From assembly GCA_900470805.1 (NCBI GenBank), contig UCCA01000009.1:1-64000 (forward strand): DNA of 64,000 nt, read 5' to 3'. Of this stretch, positions 28,209 through 36,100 are shown piece by piece (position 1 is the first letter of the stretch; every line of letters starts with the position of its first letter). The stretch is from Hyphomicrobiales bacterium (lineage in GTDB: Bacteria; Pseudomonadota; Alphaproteobacteria; Rhizobiales; Rhizobiaceae). The notes beneath the pieces are model-generated. The model saw only the letters and a program-made list of their open reading frames with translations. It had not been told where the DNA came from and ran no database searches. Both the position numbers and the translations under genes were made by a program.

Positions 28209-29081
28209 ATGCCGTTGGCACAGCTTGGGAGCAGTTTCTGGCGCGTCGGACACGGCCGCGAGATTGAACTCGGTCGCCGGTCGGTGATCATGGCGATCGT
28301 CAATGTGACGCCGGATTCGTTCTCCGACGGCGGCCGGTATGACAGCGTCGATAGGGCTGTCGCGCATGCGCTGAACGCCGTTGAGGACGGCGCCGAGATT
28401 ATCGATATCGGCGGCGAATCCACGCGTCCGGATGCCGGGATCGTTACCGCCTCTGAAGAGCAGGCGCGGGTGTTGCCTGTCATCGAGGCGCTTCGGACCA
28501 AGACCGAGGCGCTGATCTCGATCGACACGTATCGCGCCGAGACAGCGCGGCTTGCGGTTGCGGCGGGCGGCCACATCGTCAACGACGTTTTCGGATTGCA
28601 GAAAGAACCTGACATCGCCGTTGTCGCCGCAACATCAGGCGCAGGTCTCTGCGTGATGCATACCGGTCGCGACCGCGATAAGCTGCCCGATCTGATCGCC
28701 GACCAGTTCCTATTCCTAGAACGATCGCTTGAGATCGCCGGTCGTGCTGGCGTGTCGCGGGAGTGCATCGTTCTCGACCCGGGGTTCGGCTTTGCCAAGG
28801 ATACACAGGAAAACCTGGAGCTGATGGCGCGTAGCGACGAACTTCATCGTCTGGGCTTCCCATTGCTGGCGGGGACGTCGCGCAAGCGTTTCGTCGGCGC
28901 GGTGACCGGGCGCGAAGCCGCCGATCGCGATGCCGGAACGGCTGCAACAAGCGTCTTGCTGCGCCTGAAGGGGGCAGCGATTTTTCGAGTACACGATGTC
29001 GCAATCAACAGGGACGCGCTTGCGGTCACCGATGCTATGCTGGCGGCACGCGATGCGTTCGAGCGGAAGGGCACGGCATGA
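28209..29081 (+). CDS. folP: Dihydropteroate synthase
   Basis: FolP joins 4-aminobenzoate to dihydropterin pyrophosphate in folate synthesis and is the sulfonamide target. The 290-residue TIM-barrel protein shows NVTPDSFSDGG, IIDIGGESTRPDA, SIDTYR, a NDVFGL strand, LDPGFGFAK and AGTSRKRF, all family signatures. The start at 28209 follows an AGGAC and leaves a family-like short N-terminus; ATG at 28176 in the same frame would add 11 residues. First gene of folP-folB-folK, overlapping folB by 4 bp. Confidence 0.95.
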   Translation: MPLAQLGSSFWRVGHGREIELGRRSVIMAIVNVTPDSFSDGGRYDSVDRAVAHALNAVEDGAEIIDIGGESTRPDAGIVTASEEQARVLPVIEALRTKTEALISIDTYRAETARLAVAAGGHIVNDVFGLQKEPDIAVVAATSGAGLCVMHTGRDRDKLPDLIADQFLFLERSLEIAGRAGVSRECIVLDPGFGFAKDTQENLELMARSDELHRLGFPLLAGTSRKRFVGAVTGREAADRDAGTAATSVLLRLKGAAIFRVHDVAINRDALAVTDAMLAARDAFERKGTA

Positions 29082-29446
29082 GCACCACCTACACAATCAC
29101 CCTGCAGAACTGCGCCTTCTTTGCCCGTCATGGCGTTCATGACGAAGAGGAGTTCTTGGGCCAGCGGTTTTTCGTCGATGCTGTACTCGACGTGGTGGCC
29201 GGCACGGCGCTGGAGAGCGATTCGATCGACGACACGGTGAATTACGGTATCGCCTTCACCGTCATCGAGGAGATCGTGACCGGCAAGCGACGCTATCTCA
29301 TCGAGGCGCTGGCGCTCGATATCGCCAAGGGTCTCTGTCAGAAATTTCCGCAGATCACCCGCGCCAAGATCACGGTGCGCAAGCCGAATGCGCCGGTCCC
29401 TGGCGTGCTGGATTTCGTTCAGGTGAGCGTCGAACATTTTGTCTGA
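29078..29446 (+). CDS. folB: Dihydroneopterin aldolase
   Basis: The 122-residue protein matches FolB: YTITLQNCAFFARHGVHDEEEFLGQRFFVD at the start with the catalytic-site glutamate, then DDTVNYG and the C-terminal AKITVRKPNAPVPG. It converts dihydroneopterin to 6-hydroxymethyl-dihydropterin, the substrate of FolK. Starts in an ATGA overlap with folP. Confidence 0.95.
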   Translation: MSTTYTITLQNCAFFARHGVHDEEEFLGQRFFVDAVLDVVAGTALESDSIDDTVNYGIAFTVIEEIVTGKRRYLIEALALDIAKGLCQKFPQITRAKITVRKPNAPVPGVLDFVQVSVEHFV

Positions 29447-29957
29447 GATCGCATTCCAGACCGCCACCCTCGGGCTCGGCGGCAATATCGGCGATCCCGT
29501 GCATGCCATGGCGGTGGCGCTGCAAGCGCTTGATGCGCGCCCGGATTCCCGGGTGATCGCGGTGTCGCGCCTCTATCGGACGCCTCCATGGGGCAAGACC
29601 GATCAATCCTATTTCTTCAACGCCTGTGCCGCGGTCTCGACATCGCTGTCGCCGGAGGCGTTGCTGGATGTCTGCCTTGACATCGAGCGCGGCATGAAGC
29701 GGGAGAGGATCGAGCGTTGGGGGCCGCGGACACTCGATATCGATGTGCTGACCTATGCCGATCTCGTTCAGGATGCGCCGCGGCTGCAATTGCCGCATCC
29801 GCGCATGACGGATCGCGGGTTCGTGCTGATGCCGCTCGCTGATTTCGCTGCTGACATGCGCGTCGATGGTGTTGCTGTGGCCGAATGGCTTGCCAGGGCC
29901 GATATCACAGGCATCGAGGTGGCCGATCAGAACCCGCGATGGTGGCGCGACGCCTGA
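29439..29957 (+). CDS. folK: 6-hydroxymethyl-7,8-dihydropterin pyrophosphokinase
   Basis: The 172-residue protein is an HPPK: LGLGGNIGDP near the N-terminus, SRLYRTPPWGKTDQ, and the signature GPRTLDIDVLTY. It activates the pterin for FolP, so the three folate genes form a consecutive pathway set. The start is a TTG inside the end of folB (8-bp overlap); no ATG or GTG fits the conserved N-terminus. A hairpin follows the stop. Confidence 0.93.
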   Translation: MSEIAFQTATLGLGGNIGDPVHAMAVALQALDARPDSRVIAVSRLYRTPPWGKTDQSYFFNACAAVSTSLSPEALLDVCLDIERGMKRERIERWGPRTLDIDVLTYADLVQDAPRLQLPHPRMTDRGFVLMPLADFAADMRVDGVAVAEWLARADITGIEVADQNPRWWRDA

Positions 29958-29962
29958 AACGC

Positions 29963-29983
29963 AAAAGCGGCCGAGACGGCCGC
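29963..29983 (+). terminator. Terminator-like hairpin after folK
   Basis: AAGCGGCC and GGCCGCTT form an 8-bp stem with a 5-nt loop; the nearest T-run starts about ten bases later. It may serve the convergent gene as well. Confidence 0.6.
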
Positions 29984-30011
29984 TTCGCAAGGCATTTTTT
30001 AAGGATCTGTC

Positions 30012-30560
30012 CTACTCGACCGAGCCGACGGTCATCTCGTCGACCTGGCGCGACAACGTGAGACCGATGACCGGAATCATCTGGCTTTCGACCTTTACCG
30101 ATACCGTCACGTTCATCGTCTTGTCGTCGCGGACGCGGGCGATCATCGCGCCGTTGAGCTTGGCGCGGTTGAGGCCGACGACGACCGTGTCATCGGTGAC
30201 CGTGCCGGAGATGACGTCGAGGCCCTTGCCTTCGGCACCATCCAGGAACTTGCCCTTGTAGCTGTTGCCGGACTGGGTGATCAGCGCGCTCATCGGCTGC
30301 TTGAAGACGCCGACGCGGCAGCTGCCGTCAAGCTTGACGCCGGTGCCGTCGGAAACGGGTTCGCCTACCAGATTGCAGGTGAACTTGGTGCCCTTGTACT
30401 TGCCGGCAACGATTTCGCCGGGACCTTTCCAGGAGCCGGCGACCGACTCGAAGAATGCCTTGTCGCGCGTTGCAGCGGTTGCGGACGGAGCCATGTCGAT
30501 GACTGGCGAAAGAGCGATCGCCGCGAGGCCGAAGAGAGAGAGAAACTTGCGCGAGTACAT
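30012..30560 (-). CDS. Hypothetical secreted protein, 182 residues
   Basis: Not recognised by family. A clear signal peptide (YSRKFLSLFGLAAIALSPV, cleavage near ATA) precedes a beta-rich mature part with SWKGPGEIVAGKYKGTKFTCNL and CRVGVFKQ, so two cysteines could pair. A run of strands such as GLDVISGTVTDD follows. The layout suggests a small periplasmic beta-barrel or lipocalin-like fold. The ATG at 30560 follows AAGGAAA; a second ATG 21 bp upstream is weaker. Confidence 0.75.
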   Translation of the reverse strand: MYSRKFLSLFGLAAIALSPVIDMAPSATAATRDKAFFESVAGSWKGPGEIVAGKYKGTKFTCNLVGEPVSDGTGVKLDGSCRVGVFKQPMSALITQSGNSYKGKFLDGAEGKGLDVISGTVTDDTVVVGLNRAKLNGAMIARVRDDKTMNVTVSVKVESQMIPVIGLTLSRQVDEMTVGSVE

Positions 30561-30767
30561 GGAATTTCCTTGGCGAACCATATCGCTGAACTGATGCCAA
30601 GTTTTGCCGAAAAATGGTTAATGCTTGGTTTCCGAGTGGTCGAAAGCCATGCGTGCCAAGCTTATTTCACGCTGCGCTGATGTCTGGCCTACTAGATATA
30701 AGCCATTGAATCGACTGGCGATCGTACGGCGCTGTGGCCGGAGCGCCACATGGTCGTGGCTTACGAT

Positions 30768-31859
30768 TCAACCTTGCCCGCCGTTGCTCTTCGGCGTCAT
30801 CGACGGCGTCAGGTCGCCGATGAAGTCGCCGATTCCCGGGCGCTTGAGGGCGCGAAACGCCAGCGGGCGGCAGAGATCCATCGCGGCGATTCCGATGCGC
30901 GCGGTCATCAGCCCGTTGATGACGCCTTCGCCGAGCCGTGCCGAGAGCTTCGATGCCAGTCCATGACCGAGCACCTGCTGCACGAGGCTGTCGCCGACGG
31001 CAATCGATCCGGTAACGGCGAGATGGGCCAGCACGTCGCGCATCAGCCGGATCATCCCCAGCGTGCCCGGCCGGCCGCCATAGAGTTCGGCCATGGCGCG
31101 GATCAGCCTTGAGGCCTCGTAGAGCACGTAGAGAAGATCGACGATCGCGCGGGGGCTGACGGCGGTGACGATCGAGACGCGCTTCGAGGCGTTGAGGATC
31201 AGGCCTCGGGCCTGGCGATCGAGGGGCGCCAGCAGCTCCCGCTCTGCAAGCGCCACCAGATGCGGCGCGTCGATGATATCCGTTTCGGCGGCCTTCAACG
31301 TGGCGCGGCCACGAGCCGTTTCCGGCTTGGCGGCCAGAAGATGTTCCAGGCTCTTGACCAGCGCACGCGCCTTGGCGGGCTTCGTTTCGAGGATCGCCGC
31401 TTCCGCTTCTGCCTTGATGGTCTGTACGGCCGCCAAACGCATCATGCCGGCGGTTTCTCTGACGACAATGGCGATGACGGCCAGAATACCGATGCCCAGC
31501 GCCGCGAGCGCGGTGTAGCCCAGCCAGTCGGCGCGGGTGAAGAGGTTACGGATCAGGCTGTCGGTCCACAGCCCGAAGGCGAGCGAGAACAGCAGGCCGA
31601 AAGCGCCGAGCGCAATCTTGGCGAAGGACGTCCTGCGCTGGCGGGGCAGGGCGACCGGGACGGGCGGTATATCCTTTTCCGGGTTGAGGAAAGGATCGTC
31701 CTCATCCGATGTCAGCACGACCTCGCCGGAGAAGCTTGCCGGCTTGCGTGGCTGCACAGGCTGCGGATCGGTTTGAGTCCGGCCCGGGGAGCCATCATCC
31801 TCGAAGGCGAAGGCTGCCGGTGTGCGGCGCGGGTGCTGTTCCGATGGCGGCTTGATCAT
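30768..31859 (-). CDS. ycjF: YcjF family (TIGR01620/DUF697) membrane protein
   Basis: The 363-residue protein has a long polar N-terminus, two TM helices (about 82-98 and 112-132) and a C-terminal DUF697 domain (AVSPRAIVDLLYVLYEASRLIRAMAELYGGRP). It is the usual partner of the YcjX GTPase-like protein, to which it is coupled by a 4-bp ATGA overlap. The pair is stress-linked in enterobacteria (with phage-shock genes); the role in rhizobia is unknown. Confidence 0.88.
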   Translation of the reverse strand: MIKPPSEQHPRRTPAAFAFEDDGSPGRTQTDPQPVQPRKPASFSGEVVLTSDEDDPFLNPEKDIPPVPVALPRQRRTSFAKIALGAFGLLFSLAFGLWTDSLIRNLFTRADWLGYTALAALGIGILAVIAIVVRETAGMMRLAAVQTIKAEAEAAILETKPAKARALVKSLEHLLAAKPETARGRATLKAAETDIIDAPHLVALAERELLAPLDRQARGLILNASKRVSIVTAVSPRAIVDLLYVLYEASRLIRAMAELYGGRPGTLGMIRLMRDVLAHLAVTGSIAVGDSLVQQVLGHGLASKLSARLGEGVINGLMTARIGIAAMDLCRPLAFRALKRPGIGDFIGDLTPSMTPKSNGGQG

Positions 31860-33319
31860 GCGAGGCGATCTCCGAACAGAAACTGCATGGCGCGGTCGAG
31901 GCGGATGTGCGGCACCGACAGCTTGATGCCGCCGCCGGTTTCGTCGAGTGCCGGCGGGCGGAAGCGGACGACGCTGACCTCAGGCAATTGGACATCGCCA
32001 TCACCCGATTCGAGGCTGGCGAACAGCGCTTCGGGATTCTCAGGAAGATCGCCCGGAAAGATCGCGGTCTTCTTCAGTCCGTCGAAGGTTTCGCCGGCAA
32101 TGGTTTCGCCCTCGATCGGGGTGCCGACGATGACCGGCAGTTCAAGGCCGTCTCGCTTGACGGTTGCTTCCCTCGTGGCACGCACGGAGGCCAGCGCCAT
32201 GACGTCGATGCCGGCGCCGGCCATGCCGATCCGCTGAATGGCGCGATCGACGAGACGGCGCGTCAGGGCGTCCAGGCGGTGGTGGCTCTCGTGATGCAGG
32301 TGATCGGCCTTGGTGGCGGCCACCAGAACACGGTCGATGCGGCGACCGAGTAGCGAGGACAACAGCGAGTTCGTACCGGGGCGGAAACAGGCGAGAACAT
32401 CGGTGAGCGCCCGTTCCAGGTCCTGCACCGCCTCGGGGCCGCGATTGATCGCCTGCAGCGCGTCGATCAGGACGATCTGACGGTCGATGCGAGAGAAATG
32501 CTCACGGAAGAACGGTTTCACCACCACCGACTTGTAGGCCTCGTAGCGACGCTCCATCATCGCCCACAGCGATCCCTTCTCCGGTCGACCTTGCGGCGGC
32601 AGGATCAGCGGCGCGAACGTGAGCGCTGGAGAGCCATCGAGGTCGCCGGGTAGCAGGAACCGACCGGGCGGCAGCGTCGACAGCGAGCGCTCGTCGGATT
32701 TGCAGGCCTTGAGGTAATCGGCGAACGCGGTCGACAGCGCGCGCGCCTGCATCTCGTCGGCAGGTTCGGTGATGTCGCAGGCGCCCGTCAGTTCAAGCCA
32801 TGGGTGCGCCAGCTCGCTACGGATTCCGGTTCGCGCCAGTGCGATGGTCTCTTCGCTGAAGGTGCGAAAGTCCTTGGCCAGCAGCGGCAGGTCGAGCAGC
32901 CACTCGCCGGGATAATCGACGATGTCGATCGACAGGCGACCAGGTGAGAACAGGCGGTTCCAGCCGCTGGCGCTCTGATAGTCGATCGTCAGGCGCAATT
33001 CGGAGATGGCGCGCGTCGAATCCGGCCAGATCCGGTCCTTCACCAGTGCCCTTATGTGATCCTCGTATTGGAACCGGGGTACGCCGTCGTCCGGTTGCTG
33101 CTCGAGGCGCACCGCCGATACGCGACCGGACTGCACGGGTTCGAACAGCGGCAGACGGCCGCCGTGGAGAAGATTGTGCACCAGGGAGGATATGAACACC
33201 GTCTTGCCGGCGCGCGACAGGCCGGTGACGCCGAGCCGTATCGTCGGATTGACGAGGCCGGCCGCACGGTCGGTCAAGTTGTCGAGCGCGATACGCGCGT
33301 CGTCGGCGAAGGATGTCAT
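31856..33319 (-). CDS. ycjX: YcjX family predicted P-loop NTPase
   Basis: The 487-residue protein has a Walker A GLSRAGKT at 33-40 in the N-terminal TIRLGVTGLSRAGKTVF context typical of YcjX. It also shows DYPGEWLLDLPLL and a C-terminal VRFRPPALDETGG region. It belongs to the DUF463 family of predicted ATP/GTP-binding proteins. The ATG at 33319 is used; a TTG 12 bp upstream is possible. Followed by ycjF with overlapping codons. Confidence 0.9.
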   Translation of the reverse strand: MTSFADDARIALDNLTDRAAGLVNPTIRLGVTGLSRAGKTVFISSLVHNLLHGGRLPLFEPVQSGRVSAVRLEQQPDDGVPRFQYEDHIRALVKDRIWPDSTRAISELRLTIDYQSASGWNRLFSPGRLSIDIVDYPGEWLLDLPLLAKDFRTFSEETIALARTGIRSELAHPWLELTGACDITEPADEMQARALSTAFADYLKACKSDERSLSTLPPGRFLLPGDLDGSPALTFAPLILPPQGRPEKGSLWAMMERRYEAYKSVVVKPFFREHFSRIDRQIVLIDALQAINRGPEAVQDLERALTDVLACFRPGTNSLLSSLLGRRIDRVLVAATKADHLHHESHHRLDALTRRLVDRAIQRIGMAGAGIDVMALASVRATREATVKRDGLELPVIVGTPIEGETIAGETFDGLKKTAIFPGDLPENPEALFASLESGDGDVQLPEVSVVRFRPPALDETGGGIKLSVPHIRLDRAMQFLFGDRLA

Positions 33320-33406
33320 GCTGGGCGGCAAGGCGAAATTCCAGTTTCTGGGCTTAACGCCATATAGGAACCGGCAGGCCGAAGAAAAAGACGCCTGGCG
33401 ACAGCG

Positions 33407-33904
33407 TCAGCCGTTCATGAAGTCGATCAGGCGCCATCCATCGAGGCTGACATTGTAATCGAGGATGGCAAGGCCGCCGGGCGGGAAGCCGTTCGGCAAG
33501 GTCTGGGCAATCGCCTGGTGGCCGATCAGCGTTTCCAGCGCCTGCTCGATGACAGGGTTGTGGCCGAGCAGCATGACCGAGCCGACATCCAATTGAGCGC
33601 CGATGATATCGAGGTATGTCTCTGCCGTGGCGTTGTAGAGCGCATCGACGAAGCGGATGTCGAGGTTTTCGCCCATGGCGCGATGAACGGCCTCGGCGGT
33701 CTGGCGGCAGCGCAACGCCGTCGAACTCAGGACGCGATCTGGGCGGTATCCCTTGTCGGCGGCATTCTCGCTGAGAATTTCGGCATCGGCATAGCCTTTT
33801 TCGCTCAGCGGCCGGTCGAAATCGCGTTGTCCATCCGTCGGCGGAGATGCTTCGGCGTGCCGCAGCAGGTAGATCCGGGAAGGCGGAGGCGTGATTGCGT
33901 TCAT
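33407..33904 (-). CDS. SixA-like histidine phosphatase
   Basis: The 165-residue protein is a small phosphoglycerate-mutase-type phosphatase: the catalytic LLRHAEA with His16, then DFDRPLSEKGYADAE, SSTALRCRQTAE, and the second histidine in LLGHNP. SixA removes phosphate from Hpt-type histidines of ArcB in E. coli. The substrate here is unknown, though an Hpt protein is encoded 7 kb away. It is about 90 bp upstream of ycjX on the same strand. Confidence 0.87.
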   Translation of the reverse strand: MNAITPPPSRIYLLRHAEASPPTDGQRDFDRPLSEKGYADAEILSENAADKGYRPDRVLSSTALRCRQTAEAVHRAMGENLDIRFVDALYNATAETYLDIIGAQLDVGSVMLLGHNPVIEQALETLIGHQAIAQTLPNGFPPGGLAILDYNVSLDGWRLIDFMNG

Positions 33905-34178
33905 CGGCGTTTCCCCGGTCGAGTGGCCTTTTTCAATAACGTCAGCGTGGTGCTGTCGTCAACCGTGTCGACTGTTCCTGCGGCCAAAGTCCAGCGCAAG
34001 CTTTCGTGACGCCGAAGGCGCCAAGCGGCAAACGCGAGAAATAGTGACGTAAAAATAGCCTGTTAGCTCAAAATTGTGACAGATTTAAAAATGTGTTTAC
34101 CTAACGGATTCGACTTGAATCACACGCGTCGGTCGGGATATACAGCCGCCAGATGAGATGTTCTTCAGGAGAATCGCG

Positions 34179-34598
34179 TTGAGTGAGAAGATCGATCTTA
34201 GCCAATACGTGCCCTCGGAAGAGGAAGAGTTTATGAATGGCAACCAGCGGGCCTATTTCAGGGCCAAGCTTGTTGCCTGGAGAAACGACATCCTCAGAGA
34301 GGCACGCGAAACCCTCGAGCATCTTGCCGAGGAAAGCGCAAACCATCCGGATCTCGCCGACAGGGCGTCGTCCGAGACGGATAGAGCCATTGAGCTGCGC
34401 GCCCGTGATCGCCAGAGAAAACTGATTTCCAAGATCGATGCAGCGCTGCAGCGGATCGAAGAAGGAACCTACGGCTATTGCGAGGAAACCGGTGAACCGA
34501 TCGGCCTCAAGCGTCTCGACGCTCGCCCGATCGCAACGCTTTCCATCGAGGCGCAGGAACGTCACGAGCGCCGCGAGAAGGTCTATCGGGACGAATAG
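34179..34598 (+). CDS. dksA: DksA/TraR family transcription factor lacking the four-Cys finger
   Basis: The 139-residue protein fits the rhizobial DksA: coiled coil at about 30-95 with DLADRA (DxxDxA tip motif, 58-63) and a C-terminal globular part. Only one of four zinc-finger cysteines remains (Cys101 in YGYCEETGEP; the other positions are Thr, Ser-like and Ala), so the finger should not bind zinc in the standard way. DksA acts with ppGpp on RNA polymerase. The start is a TTG at 34179, preceded by AGGAG at ideal distance and giving the family N-terminus MSEKIDLS; the ATG at 34158 gives seven extra residues. Confidence 0.88.
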   Translation: MSEKIDLSQYVPSEEEEFMNGNQRAYFRAKLVAWRNDILREARETLEHLAEESANHPDLADRASSETDRAIELRARDRQRKLISKIDAALQRIEEGTYGYCEETGEPIGLKRLDARPIATLSIEAQERHERREKVYRDE

Positions 34599-34620
34599 AA
34601 CTGCTAAGACCATGCATTGA

Positions 34621-34651
34621 AAAGGCACCGTTTTATCGCGGTGCCTTTTTT
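34621..34651 (+). terminator. Rho-independent terminator after dksA
   Basis: AAGGCACCG pairs with CGGTGCCTT around an 8-nt loop and is followed by T5. Confidence 0.9.
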
Positions 34652-34714
34652 GTTTGCGAGATCGCCATTTCCAGAATCGGCGACCTTTAGTGGCCGCCTT
34701 CCGGGCGTCAGCAA

Positions 34715-35815
34715 TCACTTGTCGCGGTTGACGCTCATCTCTCCGAAAATGCGCGCGACTTCGTTCTGAAGGGCGGCGTCGGCACCTGTCATCGGCGCCA
34801 TCTCCGGATCACGGCGCGGCAGGTTGCTCGGTGCCGGGCGAACCGCCATGGGTTGCTGCGGTTGAGGCACGATTCGTTCGGCGGAGAGGTTGACGTTCAT
34901 CTCTTCCTCGAGGACGCGCTGGAAGTCGCTCGGCTGCGCGGACGGGGTGATCGGGCGTGCAATGCTCGGGGCAACAGGCGTCGGCGCGGTCGGTTGTTGC
35001 TGTGCGGTCGGGTAAGGGCTCGGCGTGTGCGCCACGGGCGCAGCCATCACCTGCGGCTCGACCCGCTGCGGCGAGAGAACGCGCTGGCGGCCGGAATCGA
35101 GAATATCGGCAGCAGCGGATGCCTCGATCGGTGCCGGTTCCGGCTGGGTGAAGACAGGCGGCGTTCTGACCGGCTGGGCGATGACGGGCGGAACATTGAT
35201 CGGCTGCGAGGCGACGGGCGGCTGCGGGCGTGCTTCGATCGGTGCCGGCATGGGGGTAGGAACGGGCGCCGGCGTGGCGACAGGTGCGGGGCGGGGCGCC
35301 CGTTCCGTCTCCGTTTCGAAGACGGGCTGGCGCTGCACGGGCTGTGGCGCGTATGGCTCGACGTCGATCGGGGCCGGTTCCGGTTCGGGTGCATATTCGT
35401 CGATCGGCGACAGCGTGCGGGCGATGATCGGCTTGGTCGGAGGCGCGACAGGTTCAGTGGCTGCGATCATCACCGGCTGCTCGATGGTCTGACTCTGTAC
35501 CGGCGGCTGCTCCGGTTGCGAATCGTCGATCGGCAGGATCCTGCTTTCGATGACGATGTCCGTCGGGCCGCCGATCATGATCAGATGCTCGACATCGTCG
35601 CGGCGCACGAGAACAAGGCGACGGCGGGCGTCGACGGCTGCGGCATCAAGCACCTGAAGGCGTGGTTGGCGGTTGCGGCCGCCGCGGACGAAGGGCGACG
35701 GCGCCCGGTTGCGCATGATCCAGAGGATCGCGACGAGAAGCACCAATGCGATGGCCACCCCGCCTGCGGCAATGAAGAAGCGGCTGCCATAAGCTCCCAT
35801 GAGGTCATCGAACAT
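34715..35815 (-). CDS. FliO-domain membrane protein with long Pro-rich tail
   Basis: The 366-residue protein has one TM helix (about 15-36). After it comes a FliO-like domain (RLQVLDAAAVDARRRLVLVRRDDVEHLIMIGGPTDIVIE), the pattern of flagellar export protein FliO. The remaining 260 residues are a Pro/Gln/Ala-rich low-complexity tail that ends in a short helix (ALQNEVARIFGEM). FliO proteins are usually near 100-150 residues and sit in flagellar operons; here the gene stands alone next to cckA, so a flagellar role is uncertain. The ATG at 35815 lies 9 bp after AAGGAG; the GTG at 35821 is too close to it. Confidence 0.8.
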   Translation of the reverse strand: MFDDLMGAYGSRFFIAAGGVAIALVLLVAILWIMRNRAPSPFVRGGRNRQPRLQVLDAAAVDARRRLVLVRRDDVEHLIMIGGPTDIVIESRILPIDDSQPEQPPVQSQTIEQPVMIAATEPVAPPTKPIIARTLSPIDEYAPEPEPAPIDVEPYAPQPVQRQPVFETETERAPRPAPVATPAPVPTPMPAPIEARPQPPVASQPINVPPVIAQPVRTPPVFTQPEPAPIEASAAADILDSGRQRVLSPQRVEPQVMAAPVAHTPSPYPTAQQQPTAPTPVAPSIARPITPSAQPSDFQRVLEEEMNVNLSAERIVPQPQQPMAVRPAPSNLPRRDPEMAPMTGADAALQNEVARIFGEMSVNRDK

Positions 35816-36100
35816 ATTCACCTACTCCTTTGCGGCTCTCAACCACATGACGACTTTTAGACTTCGTAGACAAGGGGAAGGCGCCTTGTCCAGTCATCGA
35901 AAGCCGCAAGTCTCTTCCGTGGCATCGCCTTATTCGACATTTAACGGCAAAAGTGGCGCTGTAGCTTGTGAATTCAATCACTCTTCATGGTTACTGGTGT
36001 TTTTGACGAGGCAGCAAATTGCTAAGAAGGAAGAAGCGCCTGATTCCTGCTTCGTCTCTTAGTCATTGAGTGAAGGCCGGCAGGCAATGCGAGGAACTAC

